Source: JAVBSX01 sp031549565 (GTDB taxonomy: Bacteria > Planctomycetota > Planctomycetia > Pirellulales > Thermoguttaceae). From it: a stretch of 64,000 bases of DNA. Positions 1 through 12,000 of the stretch are shown here, one piece after another; positions within the stretch are counted from its first letter, which is position 1, and the number at the start of each line of letters is the position of its first letter. The DNA is taken from NCBI GenBank assembly GCA_031549565.1, contig JAVBPO010000041.1:62001-126000 (forward strand). Direction: 5' to 3'. The translations under genes and the position numbers were made by a program. The notes under the pieces are model-generated. The model searched no databases. It was not told the origin of the DNA and saw nothing but the letters and a program-made list of their open reading frames with translations.

Positions 1-3000
1 CGGTACGCTTGTCAAAGAGGTCACGCAAACCGCTGCCGAGGTTGCCAACTACCAGATCATCGCGATCACCACAAACGGAAACAATTCCGAAGCAAGCACG
101 ACTCTCAAAGTCACGGCTCCAGCCGCGCCGAGAAAAGCCGTAGCGCCGAGCGATGTCGCCGCGTCCTGCACGAAGGCCGGTGTCGTAACGGTCACTTGGG
201 CTGTTGCCGCAGAGGGAGCGGGCACGATCGCTCCCGCCGGCTATGAAGTGGAATACGCGTTCGGTACGAGCCCCACCGATGCACCGGCTACTGGTTGGAC
301 GAAGGTTGCGGCGGCGGATGTCAGTTTTGCCAACAAGACGGCAACCTTTGACGTTCCGACCACGGATATCGGTACCAAGACGCTTTGGGTGCGGGTCACT
401 TCCACGACGACTGCCACGAACTATTCCTCCGATGCGACGAATCAAACGGCCGTCGGCGTTCCGGATATGAAACAGGGGATCGAATCGTCTTGGACGTTCG
501 ATGACGCCACGAGCGGCACGTATGCCTCGTCGTTCACCGCGAACAAATTCATGACGGCCAGCACGGCGCTTGACACCTACAAATTTACAGGAACCGGCAC
601 GCCTTCCGCGGCCGATGTCAAGGCTCTGAAAGATTGGGTTCTCGCCGGCACTGGCGACCGCCCGTCCACATGGGCTCCGGTCGTGTACACGTCCGGAACG
701 ACCGTCGATTTCACCGTTGGCTTCACGGCCAGTGGCGGCAATGTCAGCTACCTCGCCGTGGAGACGGTTGACGCCGCCGCGAAAAAGTTCGCCTTCTCCG
801 AAGTGGCGACATTCGGCGTCACGGCCCAGAACGTCGATGATACCGCGAAAGGTGAAGCTGCGGCCCCGGCTAATGTGACCGCCGCTCAAAAATCCGCAGG
901 CAATCGCATTCTGGTCGTCACATGGGACGGCATCGACGGAACCAAAGATACCGCCTCGCAGTACAAAATTACCGCGAAGGAAGGTGGCGACACCGCTACG
1001 TATGTTCTCTCGAAGGCGCCGACCTTTGCCGCCGGTAAATGGACTGCGGAAATCACGATGCAAAAGAGTGGTACCGCTTATTCGATCAGCGTCACTCGAG
1101 AGTACACCGTCACAGAAACCGATCCGGATACGCAAGCAGTTACCAGCGAAGTCACGTACACGTCGATCCCAGGCGCTGCCGCCACTACCGCGACGACCGG
1201 CGTACTCACGGCCGGAACCCCGAGATTGGCTCCCAGCTACCAGACTGACGCGTACACACTCACCGCGACGGCTGAGGTGTCGGGCGAAGGCTTGGCGATC
1301 TACAAGTTCGATGGCTCCGAGGCCCCGGGGGTTGCCAATTTTGCCGCCCTGACTGACTATGTGAGCGGCAAGGCTACTACGTTGAACGGTTGGACTCTCG
1401 TTCCCTCGACTGGCGGCATCGCGACCGGTATCGCCGCGACCGCGACGGCGACTTACTACGCCGCCGTCGAAACCGTTGTGGGCCCGACCCCTGGACAAGA
1501 CGTTGCGAAAGCTTCCGCGGCGGTGAAGATCATCAGTCCCACGCCGGCATCGAAACCGGTCGTAGCTGCAGAGCTTCAGGGCGTGACCAATACGCCGACG
1601 TACGACATCAAGGTTACGATCGGTACCGCCGGTCAAGCCGTCAAACCGAAAGACACGGTGTACTACTACACCGGCGAAATAACACCTGCGATCTATGACG
1701 CTTTCGCGGCACTGATCGTAGACGGTACCGTCAATCCGGAGGCTTTGCCGACCGGTTGGGCAGTTCTCGCCGCCAACGGCGTCCTTCCCAACATCGCCCC
1801 CACCACCGAAGCGTTGAATTATTCATTCGTCGTCGGCACGCAGGACGAACTCTCCGGTAAGGGCGCCGCTTCAGTGGCGACAAGTGTGACCGTTCCGATC
1901 AAGAGCACCAACAAGCCGCTGTTCGGTTCGACCGGCAACAAGTCCGTTACCTTGAAATGGACCGATACGGCCGCCGCGAACGCGACTGTTTACGTTTCGA
2001 CCGACGGAACAACTTGGTATGAAGCCGTCCTTAGCGGCAGCGCGTCGAAAACCGGTGCCACCGTGACCGGCTACAAGACCGACGCGACCACGACCGCCGA
2101 CTTGGTCAACGGCACGGCGTATACCTTCTGCCTGAAGTTGAGCGGCGATGTGCCCCAAGTGACCGAGCCATCCCTTCCTACCACGGTCGGTATCCCGACC
2201 GATATTGACGCGACAGATCCGGTCGTTTCCGGGACGCAGCCGGTGTACACCACCACGATCACGTACACCGCGCCGAATGATGCCGCCGGGATCACGCAGC
2301 TCTACGCCTTCCAGGGTACGGCCACACCGACTAATGTGGCAAATTTGATCACTGCCCTCAAAGCTGCCACTCCGGGTACGGATGAATGGACGCCGATCAC
2401 CGCCACGTTCACGCAAAACGCCGGTGCCAGCGCTCAACCTGTCAGTTTCGTCGCCGTCACGACTTACTCCGCGACCGACATCGTTGCCAGCGCGACGACG
2501 GAAGTGACAATCCCGGCTGCGGCCAATATGGGCTTGCAAATAGCGACTGCGGAGGCCGGTAGCGGTAAGATTTCCGTGAATTGGACTGCCGTGGCGGGAA
2601 CGACGTACGCCGTGTACTTCAAGGCGCCGTCCGACCCGGCTTGGCGACCGATTGCGGAAGGTGCGATCACGATCGTCGGTAACCAAGGTACGGCGACGGT
2701 TTCCGGCTTGAAGAACAACGTGACTTACGACTTCCGCGTCGTATCGATCACACCGGGTGCGCAACAGACCGATTCTCCGACCAAGGCGATCTCCTCGACA
2801 TTGTCGGTGCCGCTGGGTCTGGCCGCCGCGCCGACCATTAGTCTGGCCGCCAACGACACGACACCGCAGCAACTCGACGCAAAGATCACAGCCGCGAAGC
2901 CCGGTGGAAGGTACTCCGTTGACTTGATTGTCGACGGTCAGATAGTCGTCTCCAAATCCTTCACGAACACCGATCTGGATAATCCTCAGGACCTGACGAT

Positions 3001-6000
3001 CACGATCAAAAATGGCGGCAATTTCGACTACACGCCGACTGCCGGTACGAGCTACACGATCAAGGTCACGTGGGTCGACGACAATGCCAATGCCGACCCG
3101 CGATCGCAAACCGCGACCTCGGGTGCCGTCGTCGCTTTAGCGGCGGCCCCGACTGCGCCGACCACCGGCGCCGTGACCACCGGCATGTCGCCTAACAGTT
3201 CAGTCGTCGTGAACTTCACGCCGACCGCCGCCGGGAACAAGTACCGTGTCAATGTCTACAGCGGCGGTAATCTGCTCGGATACACTCCGTTCACGCCCGA
3301 CCAAGGCAAGACCAACGAGCAGACGATCGCGGCGTACACGAAAGCTGACGGGAGTGCACAATCCCTCATTTCCTCCAACACCGCGTACCAGTTCGCCGTG
3401 GTTCAGGTGACCGACGCAGGGGTCGTCATGTCGCTCGAATCCGACAAAACGACCGCCGTCACGACCCCGCTGACCACGCCGTCGTTGGGCTTCAAACCGA
3501 TCACCAACGCCGATTGGCAAAAGACGACGACGGGCATGTATGACGTCACGTTGACGTGGAAGACCTCCAAAGACGCCACGTCCTACCAAATCGACAAATG
3601 GGATCCGGCGGCCAACACCGGCGCCGGCGGTTGGGTCTCGGTCCAAAATGTTCCGGCGACGACGCAAACGGCGGATGTCGATGCAAGCTACGTCGTCCAG
3701 CAAGCCTCGACAGTATCCGCCGGCACCACGGTGTACTACCGGATCACCGCTCTGTTAACCGGTCCCCCGGCAAACAGCTCCGCCCCGAGTGCGACCGGCG
3801 CGCCGGTCGCTAACACCACGTTCTCCGTCACGACCCCGGTCGCTCCGCGCGATGTGAAGTCGGTGACTGTCACCCCGGCCACGACCAGCTACACGGCTTA
3901 CGGCCTCGTCACGGTCAACTGGACGGTGACGCCTGACGCGGCAAAAATCGACCCGACGAAATACGACGTGAAGTACGCCTTCGGTGCAACGGCTCCTGCG
4001 ACTGATGCCGGTTGGACGATGGGTAAGCCTGATGTCACGGGCACGTCGACAACCTTCAACGTGACGATTCCGACGGACGGAGGTAGTACGCAACTTTGGG
4101 TGCAGGTCGTCGCGAAGGCTTTGGACTCGGACAACGCGTCCAAGACGAACTACGAAGTCGCCAACGCCCTCCCGGGCATCACTGTGAACGACTCCGCCGC
4201 GAAGTGGACGTTTACGAGACAAGGTTCCGCCGTTGCCGGCAGCTTCGCCGCTTCGATCGACGTGAAACCGTTCACAGCCGCGAATTCAATGCGGGCGTAT
4301 CAGTACACGGGAGCAGTTAACGATTACGCCACGAACCTTGGCCTCATGGAAACCTGGGTTCAAGGAGGTGCTACAGGTACCATCCCGACTGGTTGGGAGT
4401 TGGTCACTTTGGCCAAAGACAATGCTACTGGTGTTTGGAGCGGTGACTTCGACTTCGATTTCGTCGCCACCGGCGGCAGTGTCCACTTCGTTGCCGTGGA
4501 AGGCACGACATCGCCGACCTACACGGTGTACACCTTCCCGATCGTACAGGCTACTGTAACGGACGTGACCAAGTATGCGTCGGCTCCGGTCGTCGGTACG
4601 GCAGTCAGCGGTCGGACCGTGACCTTAAGTTGGACACAATGGCAGGAAACCGACACCACGGATTCCTATGTTGTCAAAGTTTTAAAAGGCGCTGCGGATA
4701 CTAGTATCTCGGTAACTCCGGTGCTTAATGGGACGGCCAAAACCTGGTCTGCCGAGATCACGTTACCGGAAAGCGATACGACTTACACGTTCAATGTCGA
4801 GCGAACGGTTACGAAAACAGTTACAGTGAATACCGACACCACCGTGACCAAATACGTATCGGTTACCGGCACAGCCTCGGCGAAGACCGGAACGCCCACC
4901 GGGCTGAAACCGACAGCGGCCGTGGAGTTCGTGCCCGGTGTAAACACCGATCCTGGCACATACAAGATCACTGCAACGTTGAACACGGCGCCGGATAACA
5001 CCGACACCGTGGAGCTTTACAAGTACGACGCTTCCGGTGCCGCGCCGGCAGACACCACGTCGGTGGCGAAACTCGTTGAAGCGTTGCAAGCCGGTACGAC
5101 AATTCCGACCGGCTGGGCCAAGGTATCATCAAACGTAGATACCGTCTCCCCGGCCGATAATGCGGTTTACTACGTCGCCGTGGAGTTCCCGAAAGATTTC
5201 CTGAAGGATGAGGACCAGCCGACGGCTTCCGACTTGGTGACCATCGTTTCGCTGGCCGAAGCGGATAATCTGGCGGTGTCAACGAAGCTTACCGGCTTCG
5301 ACACCAACGGTTACACGTACGACCTCGGCGTCACATTTGATCCCGGCATCGGCGTCGGGCCGACCGATACGGTTTATTACTTCAAGGGCGAAATGGAGCT
5401 GAGCGATTATGACGTTCTGGAAGCGTTGATCATCGCGGGCGAGATTGATCCGAAAGACTTGGAAGATGCCGGTTGGGCGATTCTCGAGGCCGATGAAGGC
5501 GCTTATGTCCTCACCACGGAAGCCACGACCGCCGCGACGAAATACAGCTTCGTCGTCGGAACGGTCGACGAGTCCGGCGTCGGCGTCGCTTCGGCTGAGG
5601 AAACGGTCGCTCTGCCGAAACTCATAACCGCGCACGTCCCGGAAGTCGATTCGACTGGAGATAAATCCGTGGTGCTGAAGTGGGATGACACATCTACCGC
5701 TTACAATGCGACGACGGTTTATGTCGCGAAGCTCGGCGACGATGGCGTAACGTGGGGGAATTGGGCTCCTGCAACCGTGACCGGCGGCACCCCCTCAAAC
5801 GATGGTGCCACCGTGACCGGTTTGGAAAACGGCAAGACCTATCGCTTCTGCCTGAAGTTGACCAAAACCGCCGATGGAACGCTGGAAGTGACCGATCCGA
5901 GCGATGAATTCGTCGTCGGCGTCGTGAACGACCTCGAAGCGGGCACCCCGGTGGTCTCCTCGACCGCCCCGGTGTACGAAACGACTGTTACGTTCACCCC

Positions 6001-9000
6001 CACGACCGGTGCCACAAGCACGACGTTGTACGCTTTTGTTGGAACACTGGGGAATGGCGAAACCGCACCGACGACGACACCGACGAGTAAGGCTGCCGAT
6101 TGGGTTGTGGTTCCGAATGCGTCCGGAAAATACGTCTACGCCCCGGACTCGGCCACGGCTGTTAAAACGTGGTTCATCACAGGCACGGTTTACGGCACCA
6201 GCGCCGCGGTTTACTCGCCGCTCAGCACGGAAGTCAATATCCCGGCCCGAAATGCCTTCACCGTGACGAAAACGACGGCGGACGCCGGTAGCGGTTCGAT
6301 CACTGTGAGCTGGACCAATGTTGCTTCGACGACGTACAAGGTTTACTACAAAACGTCGGCCGCAACGAGTTGGACCGAAGCCACATCCGGTGTCGGTGCT
6401 GGCACCGCGACGGTTTCCGGCCTGACCAACGGCGAAGCTTACCTGTTCCGCGTCGTTGCGACTCCGGCTTCGGGTCCTTCGACGATCTCCAACGAGCTTC
6501 CCGTGACGCTGCTGACCCTCGCGCCGGTTGTGGAGTTGGCTTCCAATCTGGCGACGCCGCAGCAGATCGACGGAAAGATTGAAGACGCGATCGCCAACGG
6601 GAAGTACCAAGTCAAGATTTACGAAGGACTCGTTGAAAAGCACACCGGGTACGTCACGAACGGCGCTGAAGCCGGCGATTTGGATTTCACGATCAAAAAT
6701 GCCACCGCCAGCAACGTCATTATCAATTTCACGCCGGAAGCTGGAAAAAGCTACACGTTCGAAGTGGCGTTGGTCGTCGGTAACGACAATGATCCGAGAT
6801 CGCTGGTTTACGAAAGCACACCCATCTTGGCCCTCGGTGCCGCCCCGACGATCTCCGTGGCTCCGGCGCAGCAGATTAACGGCGATGTGACACTCACGGT
6901 TGCCTTGAAAGAAGCGGCTGATTACGTGGTTATGATCGGCAGTGATACCGTAGGAATCCCGGTAACATCCAGTGCAAGCGGTGTTATCACGATCGGAGCA
7001 AGTGTCCTTTCGACAAAAGGTATCACGCTTGCCGCCGGCGATGAATTATACATCTTTGCTGCGACAACATTGACACGGACTTCGGTCAACAGTGCTTCGG
7101 TCAGGATTGATCTTCTGGACCCGCCGGCGGAGTTTGACGATCAAACCATTACGACCGACAGCGTCACGCTTGAATTCCCGGCCGGTTTGGATGGTGATAC
7201 CGTCACGCTGTTCTGGTGGGACGCGACGGAAGGCAGTGGTGGAGTTGCCAACGGTTGGACGAAAGTCACAACAAATGCCGGTGGTACGGGTGTTCCGACG
7301 GCGACGTCGGTCGGCCCCTATGTTGCCGCCACTGGACTGGCAATCGAAGTTACCAACCTGACCGCCGGGACGGCGTACACCTTCGCTTACGCGATTGATA
7401 GCGATGGTTCGGCTTCGACCCCGACCTCAGTGCAAACGGTGGTCACCACCGAAGCCGCCGGGCCGAGCGTGACCGTTGACAACAAGGCTTGGGACGGAGC
7501 GGATTACAGCTTCAAGGTGAAAGCGACTGCGGTGGACACTACAAACGGCACCGTCGAACTCTGGAAGCTAGATTCCACTACGATTGATGCGGGTGGCGGC
7601 AAAACTTATCTGAACGCCGCCGCTGCCTTCAAAGCCCTTACGGATTGGGTTGATGCCAACAAACTTCCGGCTACTCCGCTGCCGACCGGTTGGTCAGCAG
7701 TCGGTACAGCCGGCACGACCACTGAGGTCACGGTGACCGGCGTTGAAAACAACGTCTTCTACTATGCCGCGGTTGAAACGATCGTTGATGGTGACAACAC
7801 GAGCTATAAGGTTTCCGCAGCGGGTGCCAATAACGGGCCGACCGTGGCGATCACGGTTCCAGCCACGCCGACGCAGATTACCCGTTCGGATTCGGTTTTA
7901 ACAGCTACAGTTGACAACGCGGTGACGCTCACGTGGAATCACCGGACCGGTATGACCTATGTCGTCGAATACAGCAATGACAACTGGGAGACAACACTAA
8001 AGGTTGAAGACATCTCTGGTGGTACTGCTGATGTAACGTTCGCTGCAACTGGAACCTACAAGGTCAAAATCACGGGAGCGATGACTGATGGTGCCACCAG
8101 CACAGCAATTAAGGTCTACTCCACCGAAGGTAATATCATCGTGAGCGCTGTTCCGGTGGCTCCGAGCGTGGCTGTAACGGCTGAAACGTTTAACGGCGAC
8201 ACCTCGAAGTTCGAGTCCAAGGTTTCCTATACGACGACGACCGGGACGACGCTTTACGTCTACGAAAAGGCGGACGGAATTCCAGCGGACGCTCAATCCG
8301 GTAACCCGTTGGTTGACGACTCGATTGCGTGGCTTGTTGCTCAAGTAAAGGCTGGCACAGCGATTCCCGCCAACAGCGGCTGGAAACTCGTGACAACGGC
8401 AGATGGCACAAACGACGACACCGGAAAGCAAGTCGCGACCTACGCTTCGGACGTGGCGGGTGATGTTTTCTTCGTCAGCGTGACGAAGGACGTTAATAGC
8501 GTCACTGTTCCTTCCGCCGCGCAGACGTTGACGATCCCGGCGATCATGGCTTCGACCGCCACGGTCACCGCCGCGGTCGGAAACGGCAAAGCGACGTTGA
8601 CTTACAGTGCCATTCTTTCTGGAACGACCAGAGTCGTGCAGCAGTCGGAAGATGGTGGAGCATGGACGGCAGCGACTGAAACCGGTGATGCTGATGGTGC
8701 CGTCGTGACCGGTTTGGAAAACGGAAAGGAATACAAGTTCCGCGTCGTTTACAAAGACGGCGACGGCAATTGGTTCCAAACCGCTGACACCGATACCGTG
8801 ACGCCGTCGTCGTACGCTGTGACCGATAAAGTCTGGACCATGACAAACACGAACGAAGCGACGTTCAGTTTCAAAATCACCGGTGACCCGAAGGAAGCGG
8901 AAAACACTTGGACGCTGTTGGAACTGGATTCAACATATGAGGGAGAAGATGATGTGCAGGCAAACCTAATTACTTGGCTTGCGGGAAGCTCCTTCGACGC

Positions 9001-12000
9001 CGCGCCGGACGGATGGAAGTTTGGACCTGCTCTGAGCAGCAACATTGCCACTGTTTCGCATCCAACTCTCTCGGCGAATGTAGACGCAACTTACGTTCTC
9101 GTCGAACTCACCTCAACAGGTACTCTTGTTGGTTCTCAGCAATTCAAAGTGGAAGCGACTTACGCGGCTCTTGCGAAGCCGGCGGTGACGGCGTCTGAAA
9201 ATACGGCGACGGGAATGACGTTCTCCTGGGACCCCGTGACCGGTGCGACCGGTTACTTGGTTGACGTCGACGGCGTGGTGCAGACGCTCGGGGCTGGTGC
9301 GACCAGCATCGTTCTGACGAACTTGACGCCAAACACCGAGCATGCCGTTACAGTCACCGCGATCAAGGACGGCGACGTCAAGACGATATCGCAAGCCGGC
9401 GATGAAGTGAAAAAGACAACCTTGCTCGCCAAACCGGAAGGGAAAGCGTCCTTGACGGCAGGAGACGCGAATGTCATCACACTTACAATGCCCCAGATTG
9501 GATCAGATAATATCGGGAGTCATTATGCTGTTTACGTGGTTGGAGAGTTAGGCGACACCAAGTTGACTGAAACCACTAATTACACGATCGACACGGCGAG
9601 TGGTGTGAAAATCGTGCTCGGTGATGGCACTACATGGCCCGCTGGAACGTCTTCGTTCTATGTCGTTTACATGAGCGACGGAACGACAGAAACCAATCGG
9701 ACCGAAGCGGTTTCTGTGACGACGCTCAAGTCGAAGGACGTCCCGGGCAACTTGGTCTTCGGCGATTCGCAAACCTATGTGGACGGGTTGGATACCAAGG
9801 CGAATCTGACTTTCAGTTGGGACGCACCGGTGGAAGGATCTGGACCGTTTACCTATACAATTTGGTATGCGGTTAAGCCGGATGATAGTAGTGTCGATTG
9901 GGAAGCCGAAAACGACACCATCATGACCTTCGTGACCGAAGAAGGTGTCACGACGGCCGAAATCACCGGACTTGACGCCGGCAAGGAATACGTTTTCATC
10001 GTATCCGCCGTTGAGACACCGGAAACGGGTGATTCATTTGATGATTCCGAATGGTCTGCGGAAGCAACTTTCAAAACCGCTCCGGCTTTGGTGGTCGGCT
10101 CGGTTGGCAGTGTGACGATTGGTGATGAGGCGGATGATGTCACTACGACGATCAGAGACGCTTCGAGCTACAACGTCGTCGGGCTTGGTCTCGATGTGGA
10201 CGGATCGACGCTTGGGGTAACTCCTCAAGAGCAAGGCTTCGCGAAGATGGGAGCGTTGAGCGATGGAGCGACCGAGTTGGATAAATGGCTCCGGGCTAAT
10301 CTGGGGGCCGTTGAAACCGAACTGGTCGACGCGTGGACGATTCAAAAGGCCGATGGTGACATCGTGCTGACGTTTGCCGGGAGTGGGCTTGATGAGGGAG
10401 ATTTCGACTTCCTGCCGGCGGGCACGGACGCGACGATCCGCTTCAACGTCCTCCTGCAAGACGCCGCCGGAAACAAGTTCACCCAAAAAGTCACCGTCAC
10501 ACTCAAAGGCGTCAACGACAAGCCGCTCGTGAAGAAAACCTATGAAGATACGGCCTACGTCGAAGTTGGTAAAACTCTGAAAGTGAGCGACCTCCAAGTT
10601 GCCGGGCCCGCATTGACGTTCGGCAGCGTGACAGTTCCGTCGGCTGCAATTAAGACGATTGAAGGCGACAATAAAGGAATCGCAGGGGTTACCGATACCG
10701 TCTTTACCCTCGACGGGACTAAAGTCGTCATTACGTTGAACGATGATGGCGTTATCACGATCAACGCCGATGGCACGATTGACGTCGCGAAACCGGCTGC
10801 GGGTAATGTTGCGTTCAAAGCGACGCTTAAAGACAGCACAACGGGGACGTATCCTTGTGACGTTACGATTAAGTTCGAGAACTTGGCGAAAGTGACCAAC
10901 TTGGCAGCGGCCACGAAGGTTGCCACGGGCTCGCCGGTTTATGAAACGGAGCTCACGTTCACTGCCCCTCAGGAAGGCGTCACAAAGCTGTACTACTTCA
11001 AAGGCAATCTGGAAAACGGAAAGACCACGCCGGAAACGACTCCTAAGAGCACGCCCACTGATTGGCAGGAAGTGACGAAAAGTAACGAAAAATACGTGTA
11101 CACCACGGATTCGGTCGCAGGCGGCAATGTGTGGTTCCTCTGCGAAACCGCTTACACGATTGGATCCGATACAGTCAAGGTTTACTCGGCTCTTGTGGAA
11201 GAAGAAATCCCAGAGGGTGATACCAGTTTGCTTTTGGAAGGTGTGACAGGTGCCAACGAGGGTGAAATTACCGTGTCGTGGACTCCCGTTAGCGGTGCTG
11301 AGAATGAAGTCGTCTATATCTCGATGGACGGCGGTCAGGCATGGGTTTCAGCCGAGGATATGGAACTTGAATCTAAAGAGGATGGAACGACTTTCGACCA
11401 ACTGGAGGACGGCAAGGTTTATCTCTTCCGTGTTGTCTCGACGGACGACCAAGGCGTTTCGACGATCTCCAATGAGGCTAGAGTGGCGCTGCTGACAACC
11501 GCCCCGGCAACTACGGTGGCGGCCAGCGAGACGAAGGCGAAGACATTCACTGTCGATTTCGGAACGAACAATGCACCCGCAGCGACCGACTTTTATGTCG
11601 TGAAATTTGGTACGGACGAATTTACGATCACTGGCGAGGCCACGAAAACGTCGTGGGAATTCACGTTGAAGGCGGAAACGACTCTAACACAAAATGTGAC
11701 AGTGACGAAGGTGGACAACCTGACGGATAAGACTCCGGTTTCGCAGACGTACACTACACCGGCTGCCGTGACGCTTCTTAGAGAAGCTGCCGACAAAAGC
11801 CTCATTACAGACACCGGTGTCACGTTGACGGTGCCAACCGGACAAGCCGCTGGGACTGCCACATTGTTCTGGTGGGACGAGTCGGAGGGTGGCAGCGGCG
11901 ATTGGGTGGAAGTTGATGCCACCGGCGCGATCGGCATTCCGCTCGTGAGTGAGCTCTTCGATGGTGTTTATGACGGAAATACCCCCTTGGTAATTGCAGT

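Noticed and set aside
1871..3109. A 412-codon minus-strand frame inside the giant gene
   Set aside because: It is a shadow of the FN3-like coding frame; Arg/Gly-rich with no recognisable feature.
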